Numbered from the stretch's first letter, positions 18,186 to 27,789 are shown. The stretch: 64,000 bases of DNA from Sagittula stellata E-37 (GCF_039724765.1 NZ_CP155729.1:4225501-4289500); one strand, 5' to 3'. The notes: a model not told the origin generated them from the sequence alone. Made by a program: numbers and translations.

Positions 18186-19379
18186 TCAGCCAATCACCTT
18201 GCGGGCACGCAGCGTCTCGATCTCATCCTCGCCATAACCAAGCGATGTAAGGATCTCTGCATTGTCGCGGCCCAGAGGCGGTGGCGGCGTGTCGATCCGT
18301 GGCCCGCCCTTCGCGAACTTGTAAGCGGCGAGCGGCACGGTATAGGCGCCCTCGACCCGATCCGAGCCCTCCTCGAACCGGTGAAAACTGTTGCGATGCG
18401 CGACCTGCGGATCGGCCAGCGCTTCTTTCACGCTGCGCTGCCGGACACAGGGAACGTGATGGGCCTGAAAGAAGTCCTCCCATTCCTGCGCGGTTCTCGT
18501 GAGAAACAGCGCGTTGAGCAGGGCGAGTTCCTCCTCGCGGCCCGCGTGACGCTCTGCCTCGGTCTTCAAGCCGCGCTCGGGTTGGCCGAGTGCCGCCCAG
18601 AAGCGGGCATACTGGCGGTGGTTCGACGCCGCGAGCATGACCTTTCCGTCCGAGGCCTGAAACTGGTTGTATGTCGGCGACCCGTGCTCCAGCTTTTCGA
18701 AACCCATATCTTTCCCGGTGCGCATCGAGTCGGTGATTTGCGCATACATCATCATGAAAGCGACATCGGTCAGGCTTGTGTCGATCCGCTGCCCTTCGCC
18801 GGTGGTCTGCCGCTGGAAGAGCGCGCTGGCGAGGGCGAAAGCCGTCGTGACCCCGGCGCCGATATCCACCAGTTGCGGACCGCAGCGCAGCGGACCCGTC
18901 TCTTCGGTTCCGGTGATCGACATGATGCCGGAATAGCTTTGCACGACCTGATCGAAACCGGTGTGCGTGCGACGCGGACCATCCTGCCCCCAAGCGGTCA
19001 GGGAACAGTAGATCAGACGTGGGTTGATCTTCCTGAGGTCCTCGTAGCCAAGCCCGAGCGCCTCGAAGGCCCCGGCGCGGTAGTTTTCGATGAAGACGTC
19101 GGCATCCTTGACCAGCGCCTTCACGATGGCCTGGCCCTCGGCGGTTTTCACATTGACGGTCAGGGATTTCTTGTTCGAACCCGTGGTCAGGAAGCGCGTG
19201 CCCATGAAGTTCTCAGCCAGGACCGCGTCGCCGCCATCGCTCCGCGCCATGTCGGGATCTTCCGGCGGTTCGACCTTGATGACCTCCGCGCCCAAGAGGG
19301 CAAACTGGCTCGTCGCGAACGGGCCAGCCAGAACGTGGGTCATGTCGATGATCCTGATGCCTTCGAAAGGTCTTTGCAT
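18186..19379 (-). CDS. CaiB/BaiF family CoA-transferase
   Basis: This 397-residue family III CoA-transferase opens with PFEGIRIIDMTHVLAGPFAT. The catalytic Asp is probably in QLVDIGAG, near residue 160. Members move CoA between carboxylic acids, forming an aspartyl-CoA intermediate. The start is the Met directly before QRPFEGIRI, the conserved start of the family; a further upstream Met adds 25 residues with no homology. It faces the LysR gene and is divergent from the semialdehyde dehydrogenase gene across a 294-base intergenic region that must hold both promoters. The acyl substrate cannot be read from sequence. Confidence 0.88.
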   Translation of the reverse strand: MQRPFEGIRIIDMTHVLAGPFATSQFALLGAEVIKVEPPEDPDMARSDGGDAVLAENFMGTRFLTTGSNKKSLTVNVKTAEGQAIVKALVKDADVFIENYRAGAFEALGLGYEDLRKINPRLIYCSLTAWGQDGPRRTHTGFDQVVQSYSGIMSITGTEETGPLRCGPQLVDIGAGVTTAFALASALFQRQTTGEGQRIDTSLTDVAFMMMYAQITDSMRTGKDMGFEKLEHGSPTYNQFQASDGKVMLAASNHRQYARFWAALGQPERGLKTEAERHAGREEELALLNALFLTRTAQEWEDFFQAHHVPCVRQRSVKEALADPQVAHRNSFHRFEEGSDRVEGAYTVPLAAYKFAKGGPRIDTPPPPLGRDNAEILTSLGYGEDEIETLRARKVIG

Positions 19380-19673
19380 GGGCGGCTCTCGTGGCTTTTC
19401 CGTTGTTTGAATGCGGCTTACCGGGACGGGCCGCGCTGCGCCCAGCCTAGCCAAACCGGATAGCTGCGCCCATTGCGTTGGGATGAACGGTTATTCCGAA
19501 AATCGAAATTAATGCCTAACTCCAATAACGCACACGCAATTGCGGATCTGCACCCATAGATCCCGTGATCTGCGTCTGTCCCGCGGTTACGGGCGCCCGC
19601 TATGGGTGACGCCAGCCCGGTCGAATGCGCATTGAACGCGCGGGACGGCCCCCATCCACGGACGGAGAACACC

Positions 19674-21176
19674 ATGACACCCATCGGTCATTTCATGTCG
19701 AACAAACCCTTTGCGGGCAGATCTGAACGCATCGCAGAGATCCGCAACCCCGCAACGGGACAAGTCACGGGCAAGGTCAGCCTTGCCACCAAGGACGACG
19801 TCGACCTTGTGGTCGAAACGGCCCGCCGCGCACTGCCGGCCTGGGCGGCGACGCCTCCGGCGAAGCGCGCGATGGTGATGTTCGCATTCCGCGACCTCTT
19901 GAAAGCCCACACCGACGAACTGGCGGAACTGCTGTCCGCCGAGCATGGCAAGACGCTGCCCGATGCCAAGGGAGAGATCGCGCGCGGCATCGAAGTGGTG
20001 GAATTCGCCTGCGGCATTCCCCAGCTGCTGAAGGGCGAATACTCGGAAGCGGTTTCGGTCAACGTCGACAGTTTCTCGGTGCGCCAGCCGCTTGGCGTGG
20101 TCGCCGGCATCACCCCGTTCAACTTCCCCGCGATGGTGCCGCTGTGGATGTATCCGGTGGCCATCGCCTGCGGGAACACCTTCGTCCTCAAGCCTTCGGA
20201 AAAAGACCCGTCGGTGGTCATGCGCATCGCCGAGCTCTTGGCCGAAGCGGGTCTGCCCGAAGGTGTCTTTAACGTCGTCAATGGCGACAAGGAGGCCGTG
20301 GACGCGCTGCTTGACCATCCCGTAATCGAGGCGGTCAGCTTTGTCGGCTCTACCCCGATCGGGCAATACATCTACAGCCGGGGCACCGCGAACGGCAAAC
20401 GCGTGCAGGCGCTCTGCGGTGCCAAGAACCACATGCTCATCATGCCCGACGCCGACATGGATCAGGTCGTCGATGCATTGATCGGCTCGGCCTACGGCTC
20501 TGCCGGCGAACGCTGCATGGCGGTGTCTGTCGCCGTTCCGGTGGGCCAGGAGACCGCCGACCGGCTGGTCGCCGCGCTGGAGCCGCGCATCCGCGCGCTC
20601 AAGGTCGCGCCCTACACCGACGCGCAGTCCGAACTGGGTCCGGTGATCTCGCAGCAGAGCTACGACAAGATTCACAGGCTGATCGCGCAGGGCATCGAAC
20701 AGGGCGCCGAACTGGTCGTCGACGGGCGCGACATCACGCTTCCAGGCTACGAAGACGGGTATTTCATCGGAGGCTGCCTGTTCGACCGGGTCACCCCCGA
20801 CATGGCGATCTATCTTGAAGAGGTTTTCGGCCCGGTGCTGTCGGTCGTGCGCGCCGAGACCTACGAGCAGGCCGTAGAGATGATCAACGATCATGAATAC
20901 GGCAACGGCACCGCGATCTTCACCCGCGATGGCGACGCCGCCCGCGATTTCTGGGCGCGGGTGCGGATCGGCATGGTTGGTGTCAACGTCCCGATCCCGG
21001 TGCCGGTCGCCTATCACTCGTTCGGCGGGTGGAAGCGGTCCCTGTTCGGCGACCACCACATCCACGGCCCCGAAGGCGTGCGGTTCAACACCCGGCTCAA
21101 GACCATGACGACGCGCTGGCCCTCGGGCATCCGCACCGGGGCCGAGTTCAACTTTACCGGTGGCAAAGACGTCTGA
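19674..21176 (+). CDS. mmsA: CoA-acylating methylmalonate/malonate-semialdehyde dehydrogenase
   Basis: The 500-residue enzyme oxidises methylmalonate (or malonate) semialdehyde with NAD and CoA to propionyl-CoA (or acetyl-CoA) and CO2. Diagnostic stretches are GVVAGITPFNFPAMVPLWMY, KPSEKDPS, FVGSTPIG and GSAYGSAGERCMAVSVAV, which holds the catalytic Cys. VNVPIPVPVAYHSFGGWK is near the end. The start follows an ACGGAGA ribosome site. The next gene, 74 bases on, is a beta-alanine-type aminotransferase. The pair therefore fits beta-alanine to malonate semialdehyde to acetyl-CoA, although the enzyme also serves valine and inositol breakdown. Confidence 0.9.
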   Translation: MTPIGHFMSNKPFAGRSERIAEIRNPATGQVTGKVSLATKDDVDLVVETARRALPAWAATPPAKRAMVMFAFRDLLKAHTDELAELLSAEHGKTLPDAKGEIARGIEVVEFACGIPQLLKGEYSEAVSVNVDSFSVRQPLGVVAGITPFNFPAMVPLWMYPVAIACGNTFVLKPSEKDPSVVMRIAELLAEAGLPEGVFNVVNGDKEAVDALLDHPVIEAVSFVGSTPIGQYIYSRGTANGKRVQALCGAKNHMLIMPDADMDQVVDALIGSAYGSAGERCMAVSVAVPVGQETADRLVAALEPRIRALKVAPYTDAQSELGPVISQQSYDKIHRLIAQGIEQGAELVVDGRDITLPGYEDGYFIGGCLFDRVTPDMAIYLEEVFGPVLSVVRAETYEQAVEMINDHEYGNGTAIFTRDGDAARDFWARVRIGMVGVNVPIPVPVAYHSFGGWKRSLFGDHHIHGPEGVRFNTRLKTMTTRWPSGIRTGAEFNFTGGKDV

Positions 21177-21250
21177 CCACCAAGCCCATCCTTTCGCAGC
21201 AGCGCAACGTGGCGCTGCTGCGCCTCCACCGACACCCCGGAGCGCTTTTC

Positions 21251-22564
21251 ATGAACCGACCCAATTCGCTCGAACATTTCTGGATGCCGTTCAGCGCGAA
21301 CCGCGACTTCAAGCAGGATCCCCGTCTGATCGTGTCCGCCGAGGGCATGTACTACACAAGCGAGGACGGGCGGCAGATCATGGACGCCACCGCCGGGCTC
21401 TGGTGCGTGAATGCCGGGCACCGCGATCCGCGGATCACCGCGGCCCTGCTGCGGCAGATCGACAGCCTCGACTACGCGCCCAGCTTTAACTTTTCGCACC
21501 CTGCCGCCTTTGAATTGTCCGCGCGCATCGCGGCGCAGTTCCCCGAGCCCATGAACCGGGTATTCTATACCAATTCGGGGTCGGAGTCGGTGGACAGCGC
21601 TCTGAAGATCGCGCTGGCCTATCACGCGGCGCGCAAGGACGGCACACGCACCCGGCTGATCGGCCGGGAACGCGGCTACCATGGCGCCGGGTTCGGCGGC
21701 ATTTCGGTCGGGGGGATCGTGCGCAACCGGATGAAATTCGGAACGCTTCTGACCGGTGTCGACCACTTGCGCCACACCCATGACCTTGCGCGGAACGCCT
21801 TCAGCCGCGGCACTCCGGAGCACGGGGCCGAACTGGCGGACGATCTCGAGCGGCTGGTCGCGCTGCACGATGCCTCGACGATTGCGGCGGTGATCGTCGA
21901 ACCGATGGCCGGGTCCGCAGGTGTTCTGCTTCCGCCCAAGGGCTACCTGCAACGGCTGCGCGCCATCTGCGACAAATATGGAATCCTGCTGATCTTCGAC
22001 GAGGTGATCACCGCTTTCGGACGTCTGGGAACGGCAACCGCGGCGGAATACTTCGGTGTTACGCCCGACATCATCTGTTGCGCGAAGGGTCTGACCAGCG
22101 GCGTGATCCCGATGGGCGCCGTGGTGGTGCGCGACGAGATTTATGAGACCATCACCGGCACCTCGGAGACTCCGATCGAGCTGTTCCATGGGTACACCTA
22201 CTCGGCCCATCCGATGGCGACCGCCGCCGCGCTCGGTGCGCTGGACGCCTACGAGCAGGACGACATGTACGGCAATGTTTCGGCGGTAGCCCTGCCCTGG
22301 GAAGAGATGCTGCACGGTCTGCGGGACTGCCCCAACGTGATCGACATCCGCAACCTCGGGCTGGTGGGCGCTATCGAGCTTGCCCCGCGTGACGGCGCCC
22401 CCGGTGCGCGCGGTACAGAGGCGATGCGCAGGGCCTGGGATCTGGGCGCGATGATACGCGTCACCGGGGATATCATCGCCCTGTCCCCGCCACTGATCAT
22501 CCAACCCGACCAGATCGCCGAACTCGGCGAGCTTCTGCGTCAGGTTCTGAGTTCGCTGCGTTGA
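21251..22564 (+). CDS. omega-amino acid (beta-alanine)--pyruvate aminotransferase
   Basis: The 437-residue class III aminotransferase transfers the amino group of beta-alanine or a similar omega-amino acid to pyruvate, using PLP. The family start FWMPFSANRDFKQDPR is present, as are FYTNSGSES, IFDEVITAFGR and CAKGLTSGVIPMGAV with the PLP lysine. It closely resembles the Pseudomonas BauA type. Downstream of mmsA it completes a two-step route from beta-alanine to acetyl-CoA. Substrates such as taurine or other short omega-amines are not excluded, particularly given the YeiH-type exporter next door. Its stop overlaps the leader of that gene. Confidence 0.87.
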   Translation: MNRPNSLEHFWMPFSANRDFKQDPRLIVSAEGMYYTSEDGRQIMDATAGLWCVNAGHRDPRITAALLRQIDSLDYAPSFNFSHPAAFELSARIAAQFPEPMNRVFYTNSGSESVDSALKIALAYHAARKDGTRTRLIGRERGYHGAGFGGISVGGIVRNRMKFGTLLTGVDHLRHTHDLARNAFSRGTPEHGAELADDLERLVALHDASTIAAVIVEPMAGSAGVLLPPKGYLQRLRAICDKYGILLIFDEVITAFGRLGTATAAEYFGVTPDIICCAKGLTSGVIPMGAVVVRDEIYETITGTSETPIELFHGYTYSAHPMATAAALGALDAYEQDDMYGNVSAVALPWEEMLHGLRDCPNVIDIRNLGLVGAIELAPRDGAPGARGTEAMRRAWDLGAMIRVTGDIIALSPPLIIQPDQIAELGELLRQVLSSLR

Positions 22565-22572
22565 GGGCGGCC

Positions 22573-23601
22573 ATGGTCATGATGTCGGATACCGCACGCG
22601 ATCTGCGCCACCGGGTTTCCTCGGGCTTCGTCCTTTCGAAAGGGGCGTTCGTGGCCGGGCTTATTGCCTGTGCGGCCTCGTTTCTGTCGGAACACTACGG
22701 CGCCCCGGCCATGCTGATGGCCCTGCTTCTCGGGATCGCCTTCCACTTTCTCTACGAGGAAACCGAATGCGCCCCCGGCATCAACTTCGCAAGCCGGGTC
22801 ATCCTGAGGATCGGGGTCGCGCTGCTTGGATTGCGGGTCAGCTGGCAGATGCTGGCCGAACTCGGGGCCGTCTCGGTCCTGTGGATCGTTCTGGCCGTGC
22901 TGACCACGATCTGCCTCGGCCTGATCGGATCCCGGCTGTTGAAGCAGGGGTGGCATTTCGGTGTGCTTACAGGAGGATCGGTGGCGATCTGCGGGGCCTC
23001 TGCAGCCATGGCGATCTCTGCTGTGCTGCCCCGGAACGACCGTTCGGAACGAGACCTGACCTTCACCGTCATGGCCGTCACGATCCTGAGCACGATCGCG
23101 ATGGTGCTCTATCCCATCATCGCCGAAAGCGCTGGCATGTCACCGCCCGAAGCGGGGCTGTTTCTGGGGGCCACAATTCATGACGTCGCGCAGGTGGTAG
23201 GCGCGGGCTACACCGTCTCGGACGAAACGGGGGACGTCGCCACAGCCGTCAAACTGCTGCGCGTTGCCATGCTTGCGCCGGTGATCTTCTTCCTTGGTAT
23301 TGCCATCGGCCTGTCAGGGCGGGCGGTCACGGACGATACGAAAAAGCCGCCGTTGCTGCCGCTGTTCGTGGTGGTCTTCTTGCTCCTCACCTCGCTCAAT
23401 TCGGTCATCTCGGTCCCCGAATGGGTCATCTCGCTGGCGAGCCAGGCATCGAAGTGGATGCTGCTCACCGCGGTAGCAGCCGCCGGGATGAAGACGTCTC
23501 TCAAGCAGCTTTCCAAGATCGGCGGACAGGCAATCATCCTTGTGGTGGCCGAGACGCTCTATCTCGGCACTGGTTTCCTGCTGGTCGTCGGGTGGTCCTG
23601 A
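22573..23601 (+). CDS. YeiH-family putative sulfate/anion exporter
   Basis: This protein of about 342 residues is almost entirely hydrophobic, with roughly ten membrane spans. It has the family stretches GGSVAICGASAAMAISAVLP and LGATIHDVAQVVGAGY. YeiH/UPF0324 proteins are annotated as sulfate exporters on limited evidence. The gene starts 8 bases after the aminotransferase stop with a GAGG ribosome site in the overlap, so the two are translationally coupled. Their pairing could mean that the nitrogen substrate also carries a sulfonate or that the exporter handles a carboxylate. Any of three closely spaced ATGs (22573, 22579, 22582) may be used. A terminator follows at 23701. Confidence 0.85.
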   Translation: MVMMSDTARDLRHRVSSGFVLSKGAFVAGLIACAASFLSEHYGAPAMLMALLLGIAFHFLYEETECAPGINFASRVILRIGVALLGLRVSWQMLAELGAVSVLWIVLAVLTTICLGLIGSRLLKQGWHFGVLTGGSVAICGASAAMAISAVLPRNDRSERDLTFTVMAVTILSTIAMVLYPIIAESAGMSPPEAGLFLGATIHDVAQVVGAGYTVSDETGDVATAVKLLRVAMLAPVIFFLGIAIGLSGRAVTDDTKKPPLLPLFVVVFLLLTSLNSVISVPEWVISLASQASKWMLLTAVAAAGMKTSLKQLSKIGGQAIILVVAETLYLGTGFLLVVGWS

Positions 23602-23957
23602 TACACGCGCCGCGGCTTCCCCGGCCAAACGTCCCGGGTCAGAGTGAGACTCCGCACGCCCGGCGCAGCTAACCGACTAAAAAATCTGAAAAACTGCAGT
23701 CGCCCCACCAGTTCCTGAGTGGGGCGTCTGTGTTTTTCGGCGCGTTGCAGCTCTTGCTGAAAAACCATGCGAAGCGTCGAACGGGCCCAGTTCGGCTCAA
23801 ATTTAGACGCCCAGTCTATTCCAAATATCGCAATAATTATGCGCCATATTTGCATTTGCTGGAAGGCCGCGACCGGCATAGCGTCTTCCGAAAGGGCGCG
23901 CGGACCGGAGCTTCGATCCATTCCTGCGCCAGAACGACGAGAGATCTGGACCCACAT
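23602..23957. other. intergenic region: terminator plus promoter of the CapA-TTT operon
   Basis: This is a 356-base gap between two co-directional operons. It contains the hairpin at 23701-23737 and then an AT-richer stretch (about 23800-23860, including TTCCAAATATCGCAATAATT) that is a good place for the downstream promoter. I see no other gene in it. Confidence 0.5.
23701..23737 (+). terminator. rho-independent terminator after the YeiH-family gene
   Basis: A perfect 8-bp GC-rich stem (CGCCCCAC/GTGGGGCG) with a 10-base loop is followed within a few bases by a TTTTT tract. It ends the mmsA-aminotransferase-exporter transcript about 100 bases after the last stop codon. Confidence 0.8.
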
Positions 23958-25253
23958 ATGAACATGAAGCTCGTAGTAACCGGTGAAACGCTGTGTACGC
24001 GTCGGCACTCCTGCTACCAGGACAAGCCCTTCCTCGATCTCGTTGAGATCATCCGTTCGGCCGATATCGCCTGCACCAACCTCGAGACTCGCATCCACAC
24101 CTTCAAGGGCGCTCCGATGCCCGCGGACACGATGGGCCAGGAGCAGTCCTATCAGCAGGCCGATCCTTTCGTGGCGGATGAGCTGAAGTGGATGGGGATC
24201 AACATGGTCGCCCGCTCGAACAACCACGGGATGGATTTCGGTGCGGAAATGCTCCGCGAAGAAGCCGAGATCCTCGACGCTGCCGGACTGGTCCATGCGG
24301 GCGTGGGCGAACATCTGGCAGCCGCCACACGAGCGACGTTTCTTGAAACGGACAACGGTCGTGTCGCGCTGCTTTCGGTGTGCATCGACTTTCCCCCGCA
24401 TTGCCCCGCCGGCCCGCAGGGACCGGAGTTTCCCGGACGCCCGGGCATCAATGCCATTCACCACGAGACACGCTATGCGCTGAGCGACAGCGCGTTCGAC
24501 TCTTTGGCCACGATCATGCAGGACACCGGCCAGAACAAGGCCCTGCGCGAGGACCAGATCCTTGCTTTCGGCAAGATCTTCGAGCGCGGTTCGGAAAACA
24601 CCCTGCGCTACACCGTCGACAAGGCGGACCTTGAACGGAACTGTCGTGTCATCGCCGATGCCAAGCTTGCCGCCGATCAAGTCGTCGTGCACCTGCATCA
24701 GGAAACCGAAGGCCATTACCCCGAAGAGCACGTTATCGCACTGGCGCATGCGCTGGTGGATGCAGGCGCTGACGTGGTGATGGGCGACGGCCCCCACCTG
24801 CTGCAAGGGATCGAGATCTACAATGGCTGCCCGATCTTCTACAGCCTCGGCAATTTTTTCTACCAGAGCGAGACGATCAAGATCTTCCCGCCCGACATGT
24901 ACATCCGCAACGGTCTGGGCATCGACGCGCTGCCGCAAGAGGCCATCGAATACCGCGATGCCGTGCGCTCGGGACGGCTGAAGAAGGACAACATCCGCCC
25001 CCTCCGGTCCGGCGACGAATACAAGGAGTGGCACGAGGCGGTTCTGGGCACGCTGACCTACGAGGGCGGCGCGCTGCGCGAAATCCGGCTGCATCCGCTG
25101 TGGCACTATCATGAAAAACGGTCGCAACGGGGACTTCCCCGGATCGCCGACCGCGAAACCGGAGACCGGATCATCGAGAAGATGGCCGAATACTCCGCCC
25201 CCTTCAAAACCGAGATCTCCAATGAGGATGGCGTTGGAGTGATCAGAATCTGA
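23958..25253 (+). CDS. CapA-like (poly-gamma-glutamate synthesis) metallophosphatase-fold protein
   Basis: The 431-residue protein belongs to the CapA/PGA_cap family, whose fold is related to metallophosphoesterases. Recognisable motifs are CTNLETRIH near residue 36, RSNNHGMDFG near 90, VVVHLHQETEGHYPEEH near 240 and GDGPHLLQGIEIYNGCPIF near 275. There is no signal peptide, unlike the secreted CapA of Bacillus capsules. It lies at the head of the TTT transporter operon, so a catabolic or accessory role (for example hydrolysis of an amide or ester) is more likely than capsule synthesis. The reaction is unknown. Confidence 0.82.
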   Translation: MNMKLVVTGETLCTRRHSCYQDKPFLDLVEIIRSADIACTNLETRIHTFKGAPMPADTMGQEQSYQQADPFVADELKWMGINMVARSNNHGMDFGAEMLREEAEILDAAGLVHAGVGEHLAAATRATFLETDNGRVALLSVCIDFPPHCPAGPQGPEFPGRPGINAIHHETRYALSDSAFDSLATIMQDTGQNKALREDQILAFGKIFERGSENTLRYTVDKADLERNCRVIADAKLAADQVVVHLHQETEGHYPEEHVIALAHALVDAGADVVMGDGPHLLQGIEIYNGCPIFYSLGNFFYQSETIKIFPPDMYIRNGLGIDALPQEAIEYRDAVRSGRLKKDNIRPLRSGDEYKEWHEAVLGTLTYEGGALREIRLHPLWHYHEKRSQRGLPRIADRETGDRIIEKMAEYSAPFKTEISNEDGVGVIRI

Positions 25254-25315
25254 GGCGCCATACACCGCAGGCAAAGAAGCAGAAAAAAGCCATCGCCACC
25301 AACAGGGAAAGACAC

Positions 25316-26299
25316 ATGGACATGAAAACCAAACTCATCACGGCCGGTCTGCTGACCGCACTTCAGGCGGGCATCGCCCTGCCCGCCGCAGCGCAGGAAT
25401 TCCCCTGCTCGACCCTGCGCTGGGTCGTGCCATACTCCGCCGGCGGCGGCCTCGACTGGGCCACCCGCCTGCTGACCGATGGCGTCTCTGAAAACCTTGG
25501 CGGCGTTTCGATCGTGGTCGACAACCGCCCTGGTGCAACCGGCGCCGTCGGTGGCAAGGAGGTCGTCAAGGCCGACGCGGATGGCTGCACGATCATGGGG
25601 ATCACCAACTCGATGGTGGTCAACCAGGCGATCAAGGGCCCGGAGGCTGTCGGCTTCGACCTGACGACCGACTTTGATCCGGTCGTCGCGCTGGCCACCA
25701 CACCCTACTTCATCACCGCGAACGCCGATCTTGGCGTGACAAACCTGCCGGAGCTGATCGAGAAGGCCAAGGAAACGCCGAACGAGATTCCCTACTCGAC
25801 GTCCGGAAACACCTCGCTTCAGGCGCTGACCTACGGTCTGCTCAAGACCCAAGCCGGCATCGAGATGATCGAGATCCCCTACAAAGGGGGCGGCGAGATG
25901 TTCGCGGACTTCCTGTCCGGTCGCGTGCCGCTGTTCCTCGCCTATCCCTACGAGGTCGCCGACTACGTTGAGGAAGGCAAGGTCAACTATCTCGCCGTGA
26001 CCTCGGCCGAACGGCACCCGCTGCTGCCCGACGTACCGACCGTGGCCGAAACCCTCGAAGGCTACGAGGTCACGCAGACCTACGGCGTCGTCGTTCCCGC
26101 CGGAGCACCCGAAGACGTTGTGGCCATGATCCACGACGCCATCGTAGCCACCCTCACGACCGAGGACATCGCGGACAAACTGCAGTCCGAAACGTCCTTC
26201 GTGGTCGAGGCGGGAAGCTCCGAGGAATATGGCGAGATGATCTCCAACAACGTGAACAAGTTTCAATCGGTGGCCAAGGGCCTTGGCCTGATCGACTGA
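25316..26299 (+). CDS. TTT transporter periplasmic substrate-binding protein (TctC family)
   Basis: The 327-residue product is a Bug/TctC solute receptor. It has a Sec signal (LITAGLLTALQAGIALPAAAQ), then TLRWVVPYSAGGGLDWATR, the hallmark first loop, and NRPGATGAVGGKEV near residue 65. It binds a carboxylate in the periplasm and passes it to the TctAB membrane pair encoded two genes on. Bug proteins have diverse ligands; this sequence does not reveal which. An AGGGAAAG ribosome site precedes the ATG. A strong hairpin follows the stop codon. Confidence 0.92.
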   Translation: MDMKTKLITAGLLTALQAGIALPAAAQEFPCSTLRWVVPYSAGGGLDWATRLLTDGVSENLGGVSIVVDNRPGATGAVGGKEVVKADADGCTIMGITNSMVVNQAIKGPEAVGFDLTTDFDPVVALATTPYFITANADLGVTNLPELIEKAKETPNEIPYSTSGNTSLQALTYGLLKTQAGIEMIEIPYKGGGEMFADFLSGRVPLFLAYPYEVADYVEEGKVNYLAVTSAERHPLLPDVPTVAETLEGYEVTQTYGVVVPAGAPEDVVAMIHDAIVATLTTEDIADKLQSETSFVVEAGSSEEYGEMISNNVNKFQSVAKGLGLID

Positions 26300-26316
26300 A
26301 CAGGATCGACCGATGC

Positions 26317-26340
26317 GGGGCCGCGTTTCATCGCGGCCCC
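26317..26340 (+). terminator. intra-operon hairpin after the solute-binding protein gene
   Basis: A perfect 9-bp stem (GGGGCCGCG/CGCGGCCCC) with a 6-base loop lies 17 bases after the TctC stop codon. No T tract follows, so it is not a full terminator. Such hairpins often protect the 3' end of the solute-binding-protein message and raise its level over downstream genes. Confidence 0.6.
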
Positions 26341-26414
26341 GTGTCAGAATTGCGGCTTCTGGCCGCCCTACCCTCGCGCCGAGACGGCGCGAAAAATCCC
26401 AAAAGGAAATGAAG

Positions 26415-27773
26415 ATGGCCGATATGCCCAGAGGCAGGCAGCTCGAAACCTTTGTTGCATCAACAAATTATGACACGATCCCCGAAGAGGTCAGAGAGGC
26501 CGCCCGTCAGGCCCTGGTGGACTATATCGGTGTGTCGATTGCAGGCCACAACAGCGCGGCGGCAGCGCCCGCCGAGAAAACCGTCGCTCGCTGGGCCGCC
26601 GCGGGCAACGCACGGGTCATCCTTGGCCCGAAGACCAACCCGGCCCTTGCGGCACTGGCCAACGGGTCCATGACCCATGCTTACGACATGGACGACACCC
26701 ACAGTCAGGGGTGCGGGCATCCCTCCGGTCCGGTCTGGTCGACGGCAATGGCCATGGCGCAGCACTACGGCAAGAACGCCTCGGAGGCACTTGCGGCCTT
26801 CGTGACCGGCTATGAGGTCATGGCGCGTCTTGGCGGTGGGGGCACCTACGGGATCGGCCGCACGCTGCAGGTTCGCGGATTCCACCCCACCTCGATGGTC
26901 GGCCGGATGGGCGCGGCAAGCGCCGCGTCGGCTCTTCTGGGGCTGAGCGACGATCAGATCGGCAATGCGCTTGGCGCCGTCGCCACCACCGCCGGCGGGC
27001 TGCTCGGCTCTTTCGGCACCCATGGCAAACCGTTCCACGCGGGCAAGGCGGCGATGGATGGGATCCTCTGTGCCGAGCTGGCGCATGACGGCTTCATCGG
27101 CGCCCGGCAGCTTTACGAGATCAAGGGCGGCTGGCTGCAGGCCTTCCTGCGCGACGACAAGTACGATATCCCGGATCTCGATTTTGCGGCCAAGTGGGAG
27201 CTGCTCGAAACGGGCTACAAACGCTTCGCCAGCTGCCGCGCGACCCACACGCCCGCCGAGGCTGCCGTTCTAGCCCGCCCGATGGTCGATGGCCGCCCGA
27301 TCGCCAAGGTTGTCGTCTATCTCGATCGCACCGCCATGGTCACGGCCGGCAGGCTCGATCCGAAGACCGGGCTGGAAGGACGTTTCAGCATCCCGCTCTG
27401 CGTCGCCATGGGCCTGACCGGCACAAGTCTCGGACCGCAGGACTTCAGCGAGGCAACGCTGGGCCGCCCCGACATTCAGGCATTGCTCAAGAAGATCGAG
27501 TGCATCACGATCGACGACCAGCCCGAGGACGAGACACATATCGAGGTGACGCTCGAAAGCGGCGAAGTGCTCAAGGCCACGTCCGAAATTCCGTTCGGCG
27601 ACCCGCGCCGCCCGTTCACATGGGACGATCATCAGGGCAAGTTCCAGGAACTGGTTGCCCCGGTCGTCGGCGATACCGCCAGCGACGAGATCTTTGCCCT
27701 GCTGCGCAAATTCGACGAGACGCCGGACAGCCTGGAAAAACTCGCTACACTTCTGGCCGCCAAGGCGGACTGA
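26415..27773 (+). CDS. MmgE/PrpD family protein
   Basis: The 452-residue protein shares the fold of 2-methylcitrate dehydratase, cis-aconitate decarboxylase and iminodisuccinate epimerase. The active-site-like residues are present: YDMDDTHSQGCGHPSG (residues about 94-109), RGFHPTSMVGR, KPFHAGKAA and KRFASCRATHTP. Many family members act on tri- or dicarboxylates or their imino forms. It sits inside a tripartite carboxylate transporter operon, so the imported solute is its probable substrate or a near relative. The start at 26415 uses AAAAGGAAA at a workable distance; an ATG 6 bases upstream lies too close to it. Confidence 0.85.
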   Translation: MADMPRGRQLETFVASTNYDTIPEEVREAARQALVDYIGVSIAGHNSAAAAPAEKTVARWAAAGNARVILGPKTNPALAALANGSMTHAYDMDDTHSQGCGHPSGPVWSTAMAMAQHYGKNASEALAAFVTGYEVMARLGGGGTYGIGRTLQVRGFHPTSMVGRMGAASAASALLGLSDDQIGNALGAVATTAGGLLGSFGTHGKPFHAGKAAMDGILCAELAHDGFIGARQLYEIKGGWLQAFLRDDKYDIPDLDFAAKWELLETGYKRFASCRATHTPAEAAVLARPMVDGRPIAKVVVYLDRTAMVTAGRLDPKTGLEGRFSIPLCVAMGLTGTSLGPQDFSEATLGRPDIQALLKKIECITIDDQPEDETHIEVTLESGEVLKATSEIPFGDPRRPFTWDDHQGKFQELVAPVVGDTASDEIFALLRKFDETPDSLEKLATLLAAKAD

Positions 27774-27789
27774 AAAGGGAGACCATGAC

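Noticed and set aside
18381..19463. 360-codon plus-strand frame over the CoA-transferase
   Set aside because: Antisense shadow; the minus-strand product has clear CaiB/BaiF motifs.
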